From Rhizobium bangladeshense (GTDB taxonomy: Bacteria > Pseudomonadota > Alphaproteobacteria > Rhizobiales > Rhizobiaceae), in NCBI RefSeq assembly GCF_017357245.1, contig NZ_CP071613.1, positions 124,001-188,000 on the forward strand: a stretch of DNA of 64,000 nucleotides, written 5' to 3'. Of this stretch, positions 50,926-59,883 are shown one piece after another (position 1 is the first letter of the stretch; each line of letters begins with the position of its first letter). Below the pieces are notes generated by a model. The model did not search any database and was not told where the DNA came from. It worked only from the letters and a program-made list of their open reading frames with translations. The position numbers were made by a program, and so were the translations under genes.

Positions 50926-50939
50926 AAAAGAGAGGTTCC

Positions 50940-51428
50940 ATGGCCTACCAATCTGTCCACCCTATGTCGCCGCCCGAAATCGTCGTCGCGGCGGTTCCCG
51001 AAGATGAACGGATGTGGGTTCCCCAGGCCCCCGATGTCTGGTTCCGCCCGCTGATGCTGAACACGCTGCAGGGCGGGTGGTGCAATCTCCTGCGGGTGCG
51101 GCGCGCGGGCATTCTCAGCCGTCATCGGCACCCCGGACCAGTCCACGGCTATGTCATCAAGGGCCGCTGGCGCTACCTCGAGCATGATTGGATCGCCACC
51201 GAAGGATCCTACGTCTTCGAACCGCCGGGCGAAACCCATACGCTGACCGTGCCTGACGATGTCGAGGAGATGATCACCTTCTTCAACATTTCAGGCTGTA
51301 TGTACTATGTCGACGAAAACGGCGATCACACCGGCTTCGAGGATGTCTTCACCAAGATCGACATGTGCGCCGCCCATTATCATAAGGTCGGCCTCGGCGC
51401 CGATTTCGTGAAGCAGTTCGTCCGATAG
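50940..51428 (+). CDS. Cupin protein of the 2,4'-dihydroxyacetophenone dioxygenase-like family
   Basis: 162 residues. WCNLLRVRRAGILSRHRHPG and PVHGYVIKGRWRYLEHDW give the metal-binding His set of motif 1; GSYVFEPPGETHTLTVPDDV is motif 2. The length and the long C-terminus (GFEDVFTKIDMCAAHYHKVG) fit the family of carbon-carbon-cleaving cupin dioxygenases. AGAGGT precedes the ATG. Probably acts with the SDR on the same small molecule. Confidence 0.82.
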   Translation: MAYQSVHPMSPPEIVVAAVPEDERMWVPQAPDVWFRPLMLNTLQGGWCNLLRVRRAGILSRHRHPGPVHGYVIKGRWRYLEHDWIATEGSYVFEPPGETHTLTVPDDVEEMITFFNISGCMYYVDENGDHTGFEDVFTKIDMCAAHYHKVGLGADFVKQFVR

Positions 51429-51495
51429 CGTTGATGAGGTATCCTTCCGGCGGGCGGGGATGACACCCTCACCACCCGCCGCCGAAACGTTATTG

Positions 51496-52395
51496 CTACT
51501 CCTTCACCGCGCCCGTCATCGAAGACACGTAATAGTCGACGAAGAAGGAATAGAGGATGACCACAGGCAGTGAGCCGAACAGTGCGCCCGCCATCAGCGA
51601 CCCCCATTCGAAGACGTCGCCGCGAACCAGTTCTGTCAGGACACCGACGGGAATGGTCTTATTCTCCGAGGACTGAATGAATGTCAGCGCGTAGATGAAC
51701 TCATTCCAGGACAGCGTGAATGCGAAGATGCCGGCCGAGATAAGGCCCGGCACCGCAAGCGGCAGGATGATCTTCACCAGGATCTGCCAGCGGTTGGCGC
51801 CATCCACCAGCGCACTTTCCTCGAGCTCGAAGGGTATCGAGCGGAAATAGCCCATCAGCAGCCATGTGCAGAAGGGAATGAGGAAAGTCGGATAGGTGAA
51901 GATCAGCGCCAGGCGCGAGTCGTAGATTCCGAGCTTGAAGACGATGAAGGCGAGTGGGATGAAGAGGATGGACGGCGGAATGAGGTAGGCGAGAAAGATG
52001 ACGAGGCCGATCTGGCGCGAGCCGGTGAAGCGCACACGCTCGATCGCATAGGCGCCGAAGACCGAGGCCACCAGCGACAGCGCCGTCGACCCCACAGCGA
52101 CCAGCATCGTATTCCACAGCCACCCGGGATAGGATGTCTCGAGGAACAGGTATTTGATATGATCGAGGGTCGGCCCGATCACCCAGAACGGGCTGTAGTT
52201 GCTGTAATCCGTCAGCTGCTCGTTCGGCTTCACGGCGGTGATCGCCATCCAGTAGAAGGGAAAGAGCAGCACGAAGACGAAGACGGCCATCGGCAGGTAG
52301 AGCATCACCACGCGCCGCGGCAGGCGGTTCAGATAGCTCATGCCTTCGGCATTGTCGGTCAGGACCTCATCGGCCGTTTTCAGATTGGTCGACAT
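51496..52395 (-). CDS. ABC sugar transporter permease (CUT1, MalG type)
   Basis: 299 residues, six helices. EAA loop ELEESALVDGANRWQILVKI; first helix RVVMLYLPMAVFVFVLLFPF. Last gene of the six-gene operon beginning with the DenD-type gene at 57797; ten bases after the other permease. Confidence 0.94.
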   Translation of the reverse strand: MSTNLKTADEVLTDNAEGMSYLNRLPRRVVMLYLPMAVFVFVLLFPFYWMAITAVKPNEQLTDYSNYSPFWVIGPTLDHIKYLFLETSYPGWLWNTMLVAVGSTALSLVASVFGAYAIERVRFTGSRQIGLVIFLAYLIPPSILFIPLAFIVFKLGIYDSRLALIFTYPTFLIPFCTWLLMGYFRSIPFELEESALVDGANRWQILVKIILPLAVPGLISAGIFAFTLSWNEFIYALTFIQSSENKTIPVGVLTELVRGDVFEWGSLMAGALFGSLPVVILYSFFVDYYVSSMTGAVKE

Positions 52396-52405
52396 GGCTT
52401 CCTCC

Positions 52406-53338
52406 TTAATCCTGTCCGCCCTGCTGCCATTTGCGGCGCTGCAGACCGAAGAAACTGAACATGATAGCGCCGAGCAGGAATGGCACCATGGCGACGGCGA
52501 TGGCCGCCCCCTCGCCGAGCTGCCCGCCCGGAATGCCGCGCTGGAAGGAGAGGGTCGCCATCAGATGCGTGGCGTTGACCGGCCCGCCCTTGGTCAGCAC
52601 GTAGATCAGCTGGAAGTCCGTGAAGGTGAAGAGCACCGAGAAGGTCATGACGACCGCGATGATCGGCGTCAGCATCGGCAGAGTCACATAGCGGAAACGC
52701 TGCCAACTGGTCGCGCCGTCGAGCGATGCCGCCTCCTGCAGCGAGGCCGGGATGGTCTGCAGGCCGGCGAGCAGCGAGATCGCCACGAAGGGAATGCCGC
52801 GCCAGACATTGGCGACGATGACGGCGATGCGTGCGTTGGTGGGATCGCCGAGGAAGTTGATCGGCGCGTCGATCAGCCCGAGCTTCATCAGCGACCAGGA
52901 GACGATCGAGAATTGGGAATCGTAGATCCACCAGAAGGCCAGCGCCGAAAGCACCGTCGGCACCACCCAGGGCAGGAGGACGATCGCCCGGAAGAAGGAT
53001 TTGAACGGAAGGTGCTGGTTCAGAAGCAGCGCCAGCCAGAGGCCGAGCGCGAATTTCAGCACGGAGGCGATCAGTGTGTAGAGGATGGTGTTGAAGACCG
53101 ACAGCCAGAAGACCGCGTCATCGGCCAGGAACTGGTAGTTCTCCAAGCCGATGAAGATGCCGTCCCGGCCGATCCGGGTATCGGTGAAGCCTAGCCAGAC
53201 GCCGAGCCCCAATGGATACGTGAGAAAGCAGACGAGGAACACCGCGGCCGGGAGCATGAACAGGAAACCGAGCACGTTGTTGTTCTGCATGAGCGAGGAG
53301 ATCGGGCCGCGCGTATCCCCGGATTTCAAGGTCGACAT
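52406..53338 (-). CDS. ABC sugar transporter permease (CUT1, MalF type)
   Basis: 310 residues. EAA loop QEAASLDGATSWQRFRYVTL; first helix FLFMLPAAVFLVCFLTYPLG. The ATG at 53338 has GGAGAC upstream and is preferred over a longer frame to 53398. Partners the downstream permease. Confidence 0.93.
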   Translation of the reverse strand: MSTLKSGDTRGPISSLMQNNNVLGFLFMLPAAVFLVCFLTYPLGLGVWLGFTDTRIGRDGIFIGLENYQFLADDAVFWLSVFNTILYTLIASVLKFALGLWLALLLNQHLPFKSFFRAIVLLPWVVPTVLSALAFWWIYDSQFSIVSWSLMKLGLIDAPINFLGDPTNARIAVIVANVWRGIPFVAISLLAGLQTIPASLQEAASLDGATSWQRFRYVTLPMLTPIIAVVMTFSVLFTFTDFQLIYVLTKGGPVNATHLMATLSFQRGIPGGQLGEGAAIAVAMVPFLLGAIMFSFFGLQRRKWQQGGQD

Positions 53339-53419
53339 TGCTTGTCTCCAGATTGCATTCAGTCCTGAAGAGCTCGCGGCATGCCTCAAACCCGGCATGC
53401 CGCAGGTCTCGGCTCTGGA

Positions 53420-54724
53420 TCAGACGCGGTAGTAGCGGTTCGCCCGGCGTTCGGCTTCCTTCATTGCGTCCTCGGGCGACTTCTGGCCGGTAACGGCGGC
53501 GGCATACATGTCGACCAGCACATAATCGGCCATGGTCCCCGCCGAGGCGTAGCCGAGCGGGCCGGCATAGCCGTTCGGACGCAGCCTTTCCGATGCGCGC
53601 GCATAGGGTGCATGGACCGGATCGGCGGTCCAGATCGGGTTCTTGGCGAAGGCCTTGAGGGGCTGACAGCAATAGGCGCTGGAGCCTTGGATCCAGGCGT
53701 TCATCTGGTCGGCTTCCATCATGAACTTGATATATGCCTTGGCCGCTTCCGGATATTTGGTGTGCTTGAAGAGCAGCAGCGAGCTCGTCTGGAAAAGCTC
53801 GACGCTCTTGCCGACCGGTCCGATCGGGAAGTTTGTCGTGCGCATGTCCTTGGCGATCTCGGCGAGATTCGGATCGTTCTTGGCCGTGTAATAGACCGAG
53901 ACGCCATTTGCGATCAGCGATACCTGGCCGGCGAGGAAGGCGCGGTTGTTGTTGACGTCCTGCCAGCTTTCCGTGCCCGGAATGAAGGTCGCGTAGAGCT
54001 CCTTGGCATAGTTGATCGAGGCGAGCGTTTCCGGGCTGTTGATCGTTACCGTGCCGCTTTCATCGACCATTTTGCCGCCATGGCTCCAGAGCAGCCAATG
54101 GGCGTAGTTGTTGCCGTCGCCCACTGCCTTGCCGTGCGGGAAGCCGGCGGGCGTCCCTTTCGCCTTCATGGCCTTGCATAGCTCGAGGAAGCCTGCGGTA
54201 TCATTCGGAAATTCGTTGAAGCCGGCCGCCTTGACGTGGCTGTCGCGATAGACGACGGCATTGCCGATCGTCGTCAGCGGCATGGCGATGAATTTGTCGT
54301 CGCGTGTAGCGTATCCCTTGAGGCCGTCGTACCAGCCCTCATACTTGTTGCCGAGATAGTTGCCGAGTTCGGTGAGATCGACCAGCTTGTCAGGATATTG
54401 ATGCGCATCGTCGAACCAGCACATGATGAGGTCGGGGCCCGAGCCGACATTGGCCGCAACGGCTGCCTTCGGGCGGATATCCTCCCAGCTCTCCTTGTCG
54501 ATGCGCACTTCCACGCCTGTGGCTTCGGTGAACTTCTTGGTATTGGCGATCCAGGCATCCTCGTCGCCCTTCACGAAAGGCGTCCAGCGCAGCAGCCGCA
54601 GGCTCGCGCCGCTTTCCGGCGTATAGGTCGGTTCGGCCTGCGCTAGGGATGGCTTGATGCCAAGGCCGGCGACACCGGCGACGGCTGCCGATGCGGCAAG
54701 AAATTCACGTCTCTTGATCGTCAT
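53420..54724 (-). CDS. ABC sugar-binding protein (family 1), Tat-exported
   Basis: 434 residues from the ATG at 54724 (AGGAGGAATCTC upstream). Twin-arginine signal MTIKRREFLAASAAVAGVAG. Type 1 binding fold: TEATGVEVRIDKESWEDIRP; PDLIMCWFDDAHQYPDKLVD; RAFLAGQVSLIANGVSVYYT. The DenD/SDR neighbours suggest a polyol or sugar-acid substrate. Confidence 0.93.
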   Translation of the reverse strand: MTIKRREFLAASAAVAGVAGLGIKPSLAQAEPTYTPESGASLRLLRWTPFVKGDEDAWIANTKKFTEATGVEVRIDKESWEDIRPKAAVAANVGSGPDLIMCWFDDAHQYPDKLVDLTELGNYLGNKYEGWYDGLKGYATRDDKFIAMPLTTIGNAVVYRDSHVKAAGFNEFPNDTAGFLELCKAMKAKGTPAGFPHGKAVGDGNNYAHWLLWSHGGKMVDESGTVTINSPETLASINYAKELYATFIPGTESWQDVNNNRAFLAGQVSLIANGVSVYYTAKNDPNLAEIAKDMRTTNFPIGPVGKSVELFQTSSLLLFKHTKYPEAAKAYIKFMMEADQMNAWIQGSSAYCCQPLKAFAKNPIWTADPVHAPYARASERLRPNGYAGPLGYASAGTMADYVLVDMYAAAVTGQKSPEDAMKEAERRANRYYRV

Positions 54725-54803
54725 GAGATTCCTCCTGATTGAAACAGCGGGAGCATTCTCCGGCATCCACCTCCCGCTTGGTGAATGGCGGCCTGGCATC
54801 CCG

Positions 54804-54835
54804 GGGGCGCAAGCTCCCCAGGGAGGCTGCGCCCC
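54804..54835. repeat. Strong hairpin inside the DenD operon, upstream of the binding-protein gene
   Basis: GGGGCGCA (54804-54811) pairs with TGCGCCCC (54828-54835); inside it CTCC pairs with GGAG around a CCAG loop. There is no U-tract on the transcribed strand. It lies in the 190-bp gap between the ATPase and binding-protein genes and may be a processing or stability element that raises binding-protein expression. Confidence 0.45.
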
Positions 54836-54914
54836 GTGGAGAAACTCGCCCCTCGAATGCTTGCGCTCCGGCGGAATGGAAGACTCCTCCTCCCCCTGGT
54901 CCCGCCGGATAGCC

Positions 54915-55982
54915 TCAGTCGGTCAATCTCCTGCCGCCTTCGGCGTCGAAGAGATGGACATGCTTGGCGTCGATAGCCACACGGATGGCTTCGCCCGGGC
55001 GGGCATCGACACGCTCGCGGAAGACGCAGCTGACATCGCTGCCGCCGAGGCGGACAGTCAGATGCGTCTCATAGCCGGTCGGCTCGATCACCACGATCTC
55101 GGCCGGCAGCCCGTTGGGATCGAGCGAGATATATTCGGGTCGCAGCCCGTAGACGAGATCGCGGCCGATAGCGCTCGCCGGCGGACTGGAGACAGGCAGC
55201 CGCGTTCCGTTGGCCGCGACGAATTGGCTGGGATCTTCCGGATCGAGCCGGCCATGGATCATGTTCATTGCCGGCGAGCCGATGAAGCCGCCGACGAAGA
55301 GATTGGCGGGGCGGTCGTAAAGCTCGAGCGGTGTGCCGATCTGCTCGACGATGCCGTCATGCATGACGACGATCTTGTCGGCCATCGTCATCGCCTCTAT
55401 CTGGTCATGGGTGACGTAGACGGTCGTCGTCTTCAGGCGCTGATGCAGTTCCTTGATTTCCGCGCGCATGGCGACGCGCAGTTTCGCATCGAGGTTGGAC
55501 AACGGCTCATCGAACAGGAAGACTTCCGGGTCGCGCACGATGGCTCGGCCCATGGCGACGCGCTGGCGCTGGCCGCCGGAAAGCTGACGTGGATAACGAT
55601 CGAGCAGCTTGTCGAGGCCCAGGATGCCGGCGGCATATTTCACCCGCTTTTCGGCTTCCGCCTTCGGCGCCTTGTTGAGCATGAGCGAAAAGCCCATGTT
55701 CTGCTCCACCGTCATATGCGGGTAGAGCGCATAATTCTGGAACACCATGGCAATGTCGCGATCCTTCGGCGGCAGCGTATTGACGACGCGTCCGCCGATC
55801 TTGATCTCGCCGCCGGAAATGTTCTCGAGCCCGGCCAGCATCCTCAGAAGCGTGGACTTGCCGCAGCCCGAGGGGCCGACGAGGATGACGAATTCGCCGT
55901 CGGCGATATCGATGTCCACCCCCTTGATGACGGGATGCGCACCGAATGATTTCCGGACGTCTTCGAATTGAACGTTTGCCAT
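54915..55982 (-). CDS. ugpC: ABC transporter ATPase, UgpC/MalK type
   Basis: 355 residues. Walker A GPSGCGKSTLLRMLAG, Q-loop VFQNYALYPHMTVEQN, signature LSGGQRQRVAMGRAIV, Walker B VFLFDEPLSNLDAKLR, switch YVTHDQIEAMT, and a C-terminal TOBE/OB regulatory domain (LVYGLRPEYISLDPNG). MalK/UgpC-type ATPases are often shared among several CUT1 importers; this is the only one in the window and could also serve the ATPase-less system at 39.4-42.5 kb. The symbol denotes the family. Confidence 0.92.
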   Translation of the reverse strand: MANVQFEDVRKSFGAHPVIKGVDIDIADGEFVILVGPSGCGKSTLLRMLAGLENISGGEIKIGGRVVNTLPPKDRDIAMVFQNYALYPHMTVEQNMGFSLMLNKAPKAEAEKRVKYAAGILGLDKLLDRYPRQLSGGQRQRVAMGRAIVRDPEVFLFDEPLSNLDAKLRVAMRAEIKELHQRLKTTTVYVTHDQIEAMTMADKIVVMHDGIVEQIGTPLELYDRPANLFVGGFIGSPAMNMIHGRLDPEDPSQFVAANGTRLPVSSPPASAIGRDLVYGLRPEYISLDPNGLPAEIVVIEPTGYETHLTVRLGGSDVSCVFRERVDARPGEAIRVAIDAKHVHLFDAEGGRRLTD

Positions 55983-56040
55983 ACTCCCTCCTCCCAGATC
56001 ATAAGCACTGCATATATGTCGCCGGCGGCTGCCTGTCTCC

Positions 56041-56814
56041 TTACCCCCGTCCAACGAAGGGCATTTTCGTCGCCATGACAGTCATGGTCAGCACATTTGC
56101 GCTGAGCGGCAGGCCAGCCATGTAGACGACCGCGTCGGCGATATGGGCCGGGTCGATCGTCGCCTCCGCGGCGATGCTGCCGTTCGCCTGCAGCACGCCG
56201 GCGGCAATTCTCGTCGTCATGTCACTTGCGGCATTGCCGATATCGATCTGGCCGCAGGCGATGTCGAATTCGCGCCCGTCAAGGGCAGTGGATTTCGTCA
56301 GCCCGGTTATGGCGTGCTTGGTTGCCGTATAAGGCGCCGAATTGGGGCGCGGCGTCGTCGCCGAGACGGAGCCGTTGTTGATGATGCGCCCGCCGCGCGG
56401 GTTCTGGCTCTTCATCAGGCGGAAGGCCTGCTGCGTGCAGAGGAAGGCGCCGGTGAGATTGGCGGCGACGATGGCACCCCATTGCTCGAAGGAAACCTCC
56501 TCGAGCGGCACTCCCGGCACGGTGACGCCGGCATTGTTGACCAAAAGGTCGAGCCGCCCGTATTTCTCCGAGATCGCATCGAACAGAGCCCGCACCGAAG
56601 CGGGGTCGCCGACATCGGCGGGAACCGCGGAAAACTCGGCCTCCGTTTCTCTGCCTAGCTCATTCGCCGCCTTCTCAAGCACATCGGCCCGTCGTCCTGA
56701 AATCACGACGCTGTAGCCGGCAGCGCCGAGTCCCTTTGATATGGCACGCCCGACGCCGGTGCCACCGCCGGTAACAAGCGCGATCCTTGGTTCTCCGCTC
56801 GCCGATAAGCTCAC
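56041..56814 (-). CDS. Short-chain dehydrogenase/reductase
   Basis: 257 residues. [20 protein letters not shown] (TGxxxGxG), [15 protein letters not shown] (NNAG), [20 protein letters not shown] then TKHA (Ser and YxxxK). C-terminal [17 protein letters not shown]. It overlaps the denD-type gene by four bases (ATGA) and is likely the second oxidation step on the imported substrate. Confidence 0.92.
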   Translation of the reverse strand: MSLSASGEPRIALVTGGGTGVGRAISKGLGAAGYSVVISGRRADVLEKAANELGRETEAEFSAVPADVGDPASVRALFDAISEKYGRLDLLVNNAGVTVPGVPLEEVSFEQWGAIVAANLTGAFLCTQQAFRLMKSQNPRGGRIINNGSVSATTPRPNSAPYTATKHAITGLTKSTALDGREFDIACGQIDIGNAASDMTTRIAAGVLQANGSIAAEATIDPAHIADAVVYMAGLPLSANVLTMTVMATKMPFVGRG

Positions 56815-57797
56815 GCAATCCTCCCGCCGAGTTCATCCTCGATATGCACCTGCAGAATTTCGTCGAAGCTTGTCTCCGCCTTGAAGCCCAGGGAAGAGGC
56901 CCTCTCGGCATTAAACTGGGTCGGCCAGCCGGCGACGATGCGCTCGATCACCGGATCAGGCACGCTTTTGATGAGGGCGACCGCCTTGTCGCCCGCAACG
57001 CGGCGCAAGGCTTCAATCTCTTCGGAGACCAGCGCCGAGAGCCCCGGCATGGTGAGGTTGCGCCGCGCGCCGATCCTCGCCGTATCGATCGTCGCGGCAT
57101 GGACGAAGAAGCCGACGGCCGCGCGCGGACTTGCAAACCAGTGCCGCACGCTGTCGCTGACTGGCAGTATGGCCTCCTTGCCGACCAGCGGCTCGCGCAG
57201 GATATTGGAAAAGAAACCCGAGGCCGCCTTGTTCGGTGCGCCGGGGCGTACGCAGATCGTCGGCAGCCGGATGCCGATGCCGTCGAAGATGCCGCGACGG
57301 GAATAATCGGCAAGCAGCAGTTCGGCGACCGCCTTCTGGGTGCCGTAGCTCGTCAGCGGCGTTGTGAAGAACTCGTCCGGAATGACCTCCGGGAACGGCG
57401 TGCCGAAGACAGCGATCGAGGAGGCGAAGACGACGCGCGGTACATAGGCGCTCTTCAGGCCGAATTGGCGGATCGCGTCGAAAAGCGCGCGCGTGCCGTC
57501 GAGATTGACGGCGTAACCCTTGTCGAAATCCGCCTCGGCCTCGCCGGAAACGATTGCGGCGAGATGGAAGATCAGGTCCGGCCGGTTTTCGATGAGCTTG
57601 TCGGCCGCGCCGACCGCGGAGAGGTCGACCGTCATCGCCGTGGAGACGGACTGGAGCGTTTCCGGCACCGGCGGCTGAAAGGCGTCCACCAGCGTCAGGC
57701 GAGTGACGGGCCGGTCGAAAACCAGCGGCTCGCGCGCGATCCTCTCGACCAGCTTGCGGCCGATCATGCCGGCCGCGCCCAAAATCATCACATGCAT
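56811..57797 (-). CDS. denD: NAD-dependent epimerase/dehydratase family, D-erythronate dehydrogenase (DenD)-like
   Basis: 328 residues. [20 protein letters not shown] (GxxGxxG), [31 protein letters not shown] and [20 protein letters not shown] with the YxxxK pair; [20 protein letters not shown] matches DenD, which oxidises C2 of D-erythronate to 2-keto-D-erythronate. Other members act on related acids, so the substrate is probable, not certain. First clear gene of the operon facing the LacI-type regulator. Confidence 0.82.
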   Translation of the reverse strand: MHVMILGAAGMIGRKLVERIAREPLVFDRPVTRLTLVDAFQPPVPETLQSVSTAMTVDLSAVGAADKLIENRPDLIFHLAAIVSGEAEADFDKGYAVNLDGTRALFDAIRQFGLKSAYVPRVVFASSIAVFGTPFPEVIPDEFFTTPLTSYGTQKAVAELLLADYSRRGIFDGIGIRLPTICVRPGAPNKAASGFFSNILREPLVGKEAILPVSDSVRHWFASPRAAVGFFVHAATIDTARIGARRNLTMPGLSALVSEEIEALRRVAGDKAVALIKSVPDPVIERIVAGWPTQFNAERASSLGFKAETSFDEILQVHIEDELGGRIA

Positions 57798-57848
57798 ATC
57801 GGCTCTTCCTCCCGTCGGCCGGCGTCTCGCTCAAAATCGCGCTGCTCG

Positions 57849-58070
57849 TCATTGTCCTTGCGGACCCTTGGCCCGAGCCGGGCGCTCGGGAAGCGGCCCG
57901 GTCGGCACATGCCAGAGCGAATTCAGATAGGTTTGCAACCGGCGGGTCAAGTCACCTTTCCTGATCCGCAGGTGATTGTAATCGAACATGAGTTGTCGGC
58001 TGTTTCGAAGCCCTTCCCTTCAGCCCGTCGACCCCGATCCGATAACCATTGCCTTCGCTATCTCCCGCAT
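57849..58070 (-). pseudogene. Short frame with an internal TGA upstream of denD
   Basis: From an ATG at 58070 with a GGGGAGAG box the frame reads MREIAKAMVIGSGSTG, TGA (58020-58022), then REGLRNSRQLMFDYNHLRIR and onward to TGA at 57849. Codon use after the stop looks gene-like (LTRRLQTYLNSLWHVPTGPL). I do not recognise a family. It may be a leader peptide followed by chance sequence, or a dead small gene. The rest of 57798-58233 holds the LacI operator and no other gene. Confidence 0.3.
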
Positions 58071-58096
58071 GGCTTCTCTCCCCGCTTCCGATCACT

Positions 58097-58120
58097 GTTA
58101 TCGATACCGGTATCGGTAAC
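58097..58120. promoter_or_regulatory. LacI-type operator
   Basis: GTTATCGATACC (58097-58108) followed by GGTATCGGTAAC (58109-58120): eleven of twelve pairs match, with the central C-G step typical of LacI-family sites. It lies between the lacI-type gene and the denD operon and probably controls both. Confidence 0.75.
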
Positions 58121-58233
58121 AACGCCTATTTTTGACGTGTATGTCAAGTAGTGAGTGTTTTCCTTTTTGAGAAAAGAGCCTATGAATCTGACGTTGCCCG
58201 GTGGCGGGGCAATTCGACGATGGGGTCGGTGCG

Positions 58234-59229
58234 ATGCGTAAATCCACACTGGAAGAAGTTGCCGCTGCGGCCGGCGTCAGCAAGATGACGGCATCGCGCG
58301 CACTTCGCGGCGCCGCCGACGTCTCCAAGGAGACCCGCGAAAAAGTGCTTGAGCAGGCCGAGCGGCTAAGCTATGTCGGCAACCGGCTTGCGCTCTCACT
58401 GTCTTCGCAGCGCACGAACCTCGTCGCCGTCGTCGTTCCCAGCATGTCGAACATCGTCTTTCCCGAAATGTTGGCGGGCATTTCGGCCGGGCTGCGAGGA
58501 TCCGGCATGCAGGCGGTCTTCGGCATCTCCGATTACGATATGACGAAAGAACGCGAGATTATTCGCGACATGCTCTCCTGGCGGCCTGCCGCCATCATTG
58601 TGACGGGTCTCGACCAGCCGGCAGAAACAGTCAGAATGCTGCAGAATGCAGCCATCCCGGTCATCCAGCTGATGGACCTCGACGGCACGCCGATTGATTT
58701 CAACGTCGGCCTTTCGCACGGCAAGGCTGGAGAAGAGATGGCAAAAGCGCTTTTGGCGGCCGGCCGGCGGCGGTTCGGCTATATCGGCAGCGCGACCGAC
58801 AGGGATCTGCGCGCCGGCAAGCGAAAGGCCGGCTTCGAGAAGGTGCTGCGCGAGAGCGGCCTTTCTTTCGTCGACGAGCGGATCAACGCCGCCTACTCCT
58901 CGGTGGCGCACGGCAAGCGGCTATCGATGTCGATGCTTGCGGCGACCAGGGATCTCGATTGCATCTATTATTCCAACGATGACATGGCAACGGGCGGCGT
59001 CTTCGCCTGCCTGGAACTCGGCATTCCCAGCCCTGCGGAAATCCTGATAGCCGGATTCAATGGGCTGGATGTCGCCAGCGCCCTCCCCGTCAGGATCGCA
59101 ACCTCGATCTCGCCACGGCGTCAGATGGGTGAAGTGGCCGCCGCGCTTCTGCTCGCTGCGAGCAGCGGTGAAAGTCAGATATCCGAAAAAGTAATTGCCT
59201 TCACTCCGGAGATCACCGGAGTCTATTGA
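58234..59229 (+). CDS. LacI-family transcriptional regulator
   Basis: 331 residues. HTH STLEEVAAAAGVSKMTASRA then LRGAADVSKETREKVLEQAE and the hinge LSYVGNRLALSLSS. The sugar-binding core follows (LVAVVVPSMSNIVFPEMLAG; DCIYYSNDDMATGGVFACLE; IAGFNGLDV), of the GntR/GntK-regulator (gluconate) kind. Likely represses the denD-ABC operon until a sugar acid binds. Confidence 0.94.
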   Translation: MRKSTLEEVAAAAGVSKMTASRALRGAADVSKETREKVLEQAERLSYVGNRLALSLSSQRTNLVAVVVPSMSNIVFPEMLAGISAGLRGSGMQAVFGISDYDMTKEREIIRDMLSWRPAAIIVTGLDQPAETVRMLQNAAIPVIQLMDLDGTPIDFNVGLSHGKAGEEMAKALLAAGRRRFGYIGSATDRDLRAGKRKAGFEKVLRESGLSFVDERINAAYSSVAHGKRLSMSMLAATRDLDCIYYSNDDMATGGVFACLELGIPSPAEILIAGFNGLDVASALPVRIATSISPRRQMGEVAAALLLAASSGESQISEKVIAFTPEITGVY

Positions 59230-59314
59230 GGAATGCCTCGTGCTCGCCTCCAATGCGCTGGCCCGGCCGTTCCTTTATTGCTGTCGAAAGAGAACGATGG
59301 CAGAGACCCGGTTC

Positions 59315-59785
59315 CTAGACGCGACCGAGCTGTTTTACCAGATCGGCAAGCATGGGGAGCTGGCCCTTGAGAATCTTGATCTCAGCCTCCGCAGTAGCAA
59401 ACCATCCGGCGCGGTCGACCTCGGGAAAACTTTGGATCCGGCCCGATCGCGGCGGCCATTCGATCTGAAACTCTGAACTCCGGACCGTCTCGACATCAAG
59501 CGATGCGTCCGCCTCCACGGACCAGACGACCACCACCTTTCCGCCGGGTTGGCGATATTCTCCGAGCCGGGCGAAGGTTCCTTGAAGTTCGGCGCCGAGC
59601 TCCTCCTGCGCCTCCCGGATCGCTGCCGACAGTTCGTCTTCACCGGCTTCGATCAATCCTTTCGGGATCGACCAGGCGCCCTCGTCCTTCTTCGCCCAGA
59701 AGGGACCGCCGGGATGGACGAGCAGGACCTCCAGCCTCGTCTCGAGAAGGCGGTAGATGAGAAGCCCGGCGCTACGGACCGGCAT
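59315..59785 (-). CDS. Nudix hydrolase
   Basis: 156 residues. The Nudix box is complete: GLIEAGEDELSAAIREAQEE followed by LG, matching Gx5Ex7REuxEExGu. N-terminal MPVRSAGLLIYRLLETRLEV. The ATG at 59785 has GAGGGA; a TTG at 59800 is in frame. It probably hydrolyses a nucleoside diphosphate derivative or di-adenosine polyphosphate. Convergent with the LacI gene. Confidence 0.93.
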   Translation of the reverse strand: MPVRSAGLLIYRLLETRLEVLLVHPGGPFWAKKDEGAWSIPKGLIEAGEDELSAAIREAQEELGAELQGTFARLGEYRQPGGKVVVVWSVEADASLDVETVRSSEFQIEWPPRSGRIQSFPEVDRAGWFATAEAEIKILKGQLPMLADLVKQLGRV

Positions 59786-59883
59786 CGACAATTCCCTCAA
59801 TGATCATGCTCTTTCCCCAGACGACAACTTTCCGCGCGGTGGCGCGTTAGAGGTGACAGCCACACAGACGCGCGGAGAATATC

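Noticed and set aside
58020..58022. In-frame TGA as a selenocysteine codon
   Set aside because: No SECIS-like hairpin seen just downstream and no selenoprotein family match; an ordinary stop is simpler.
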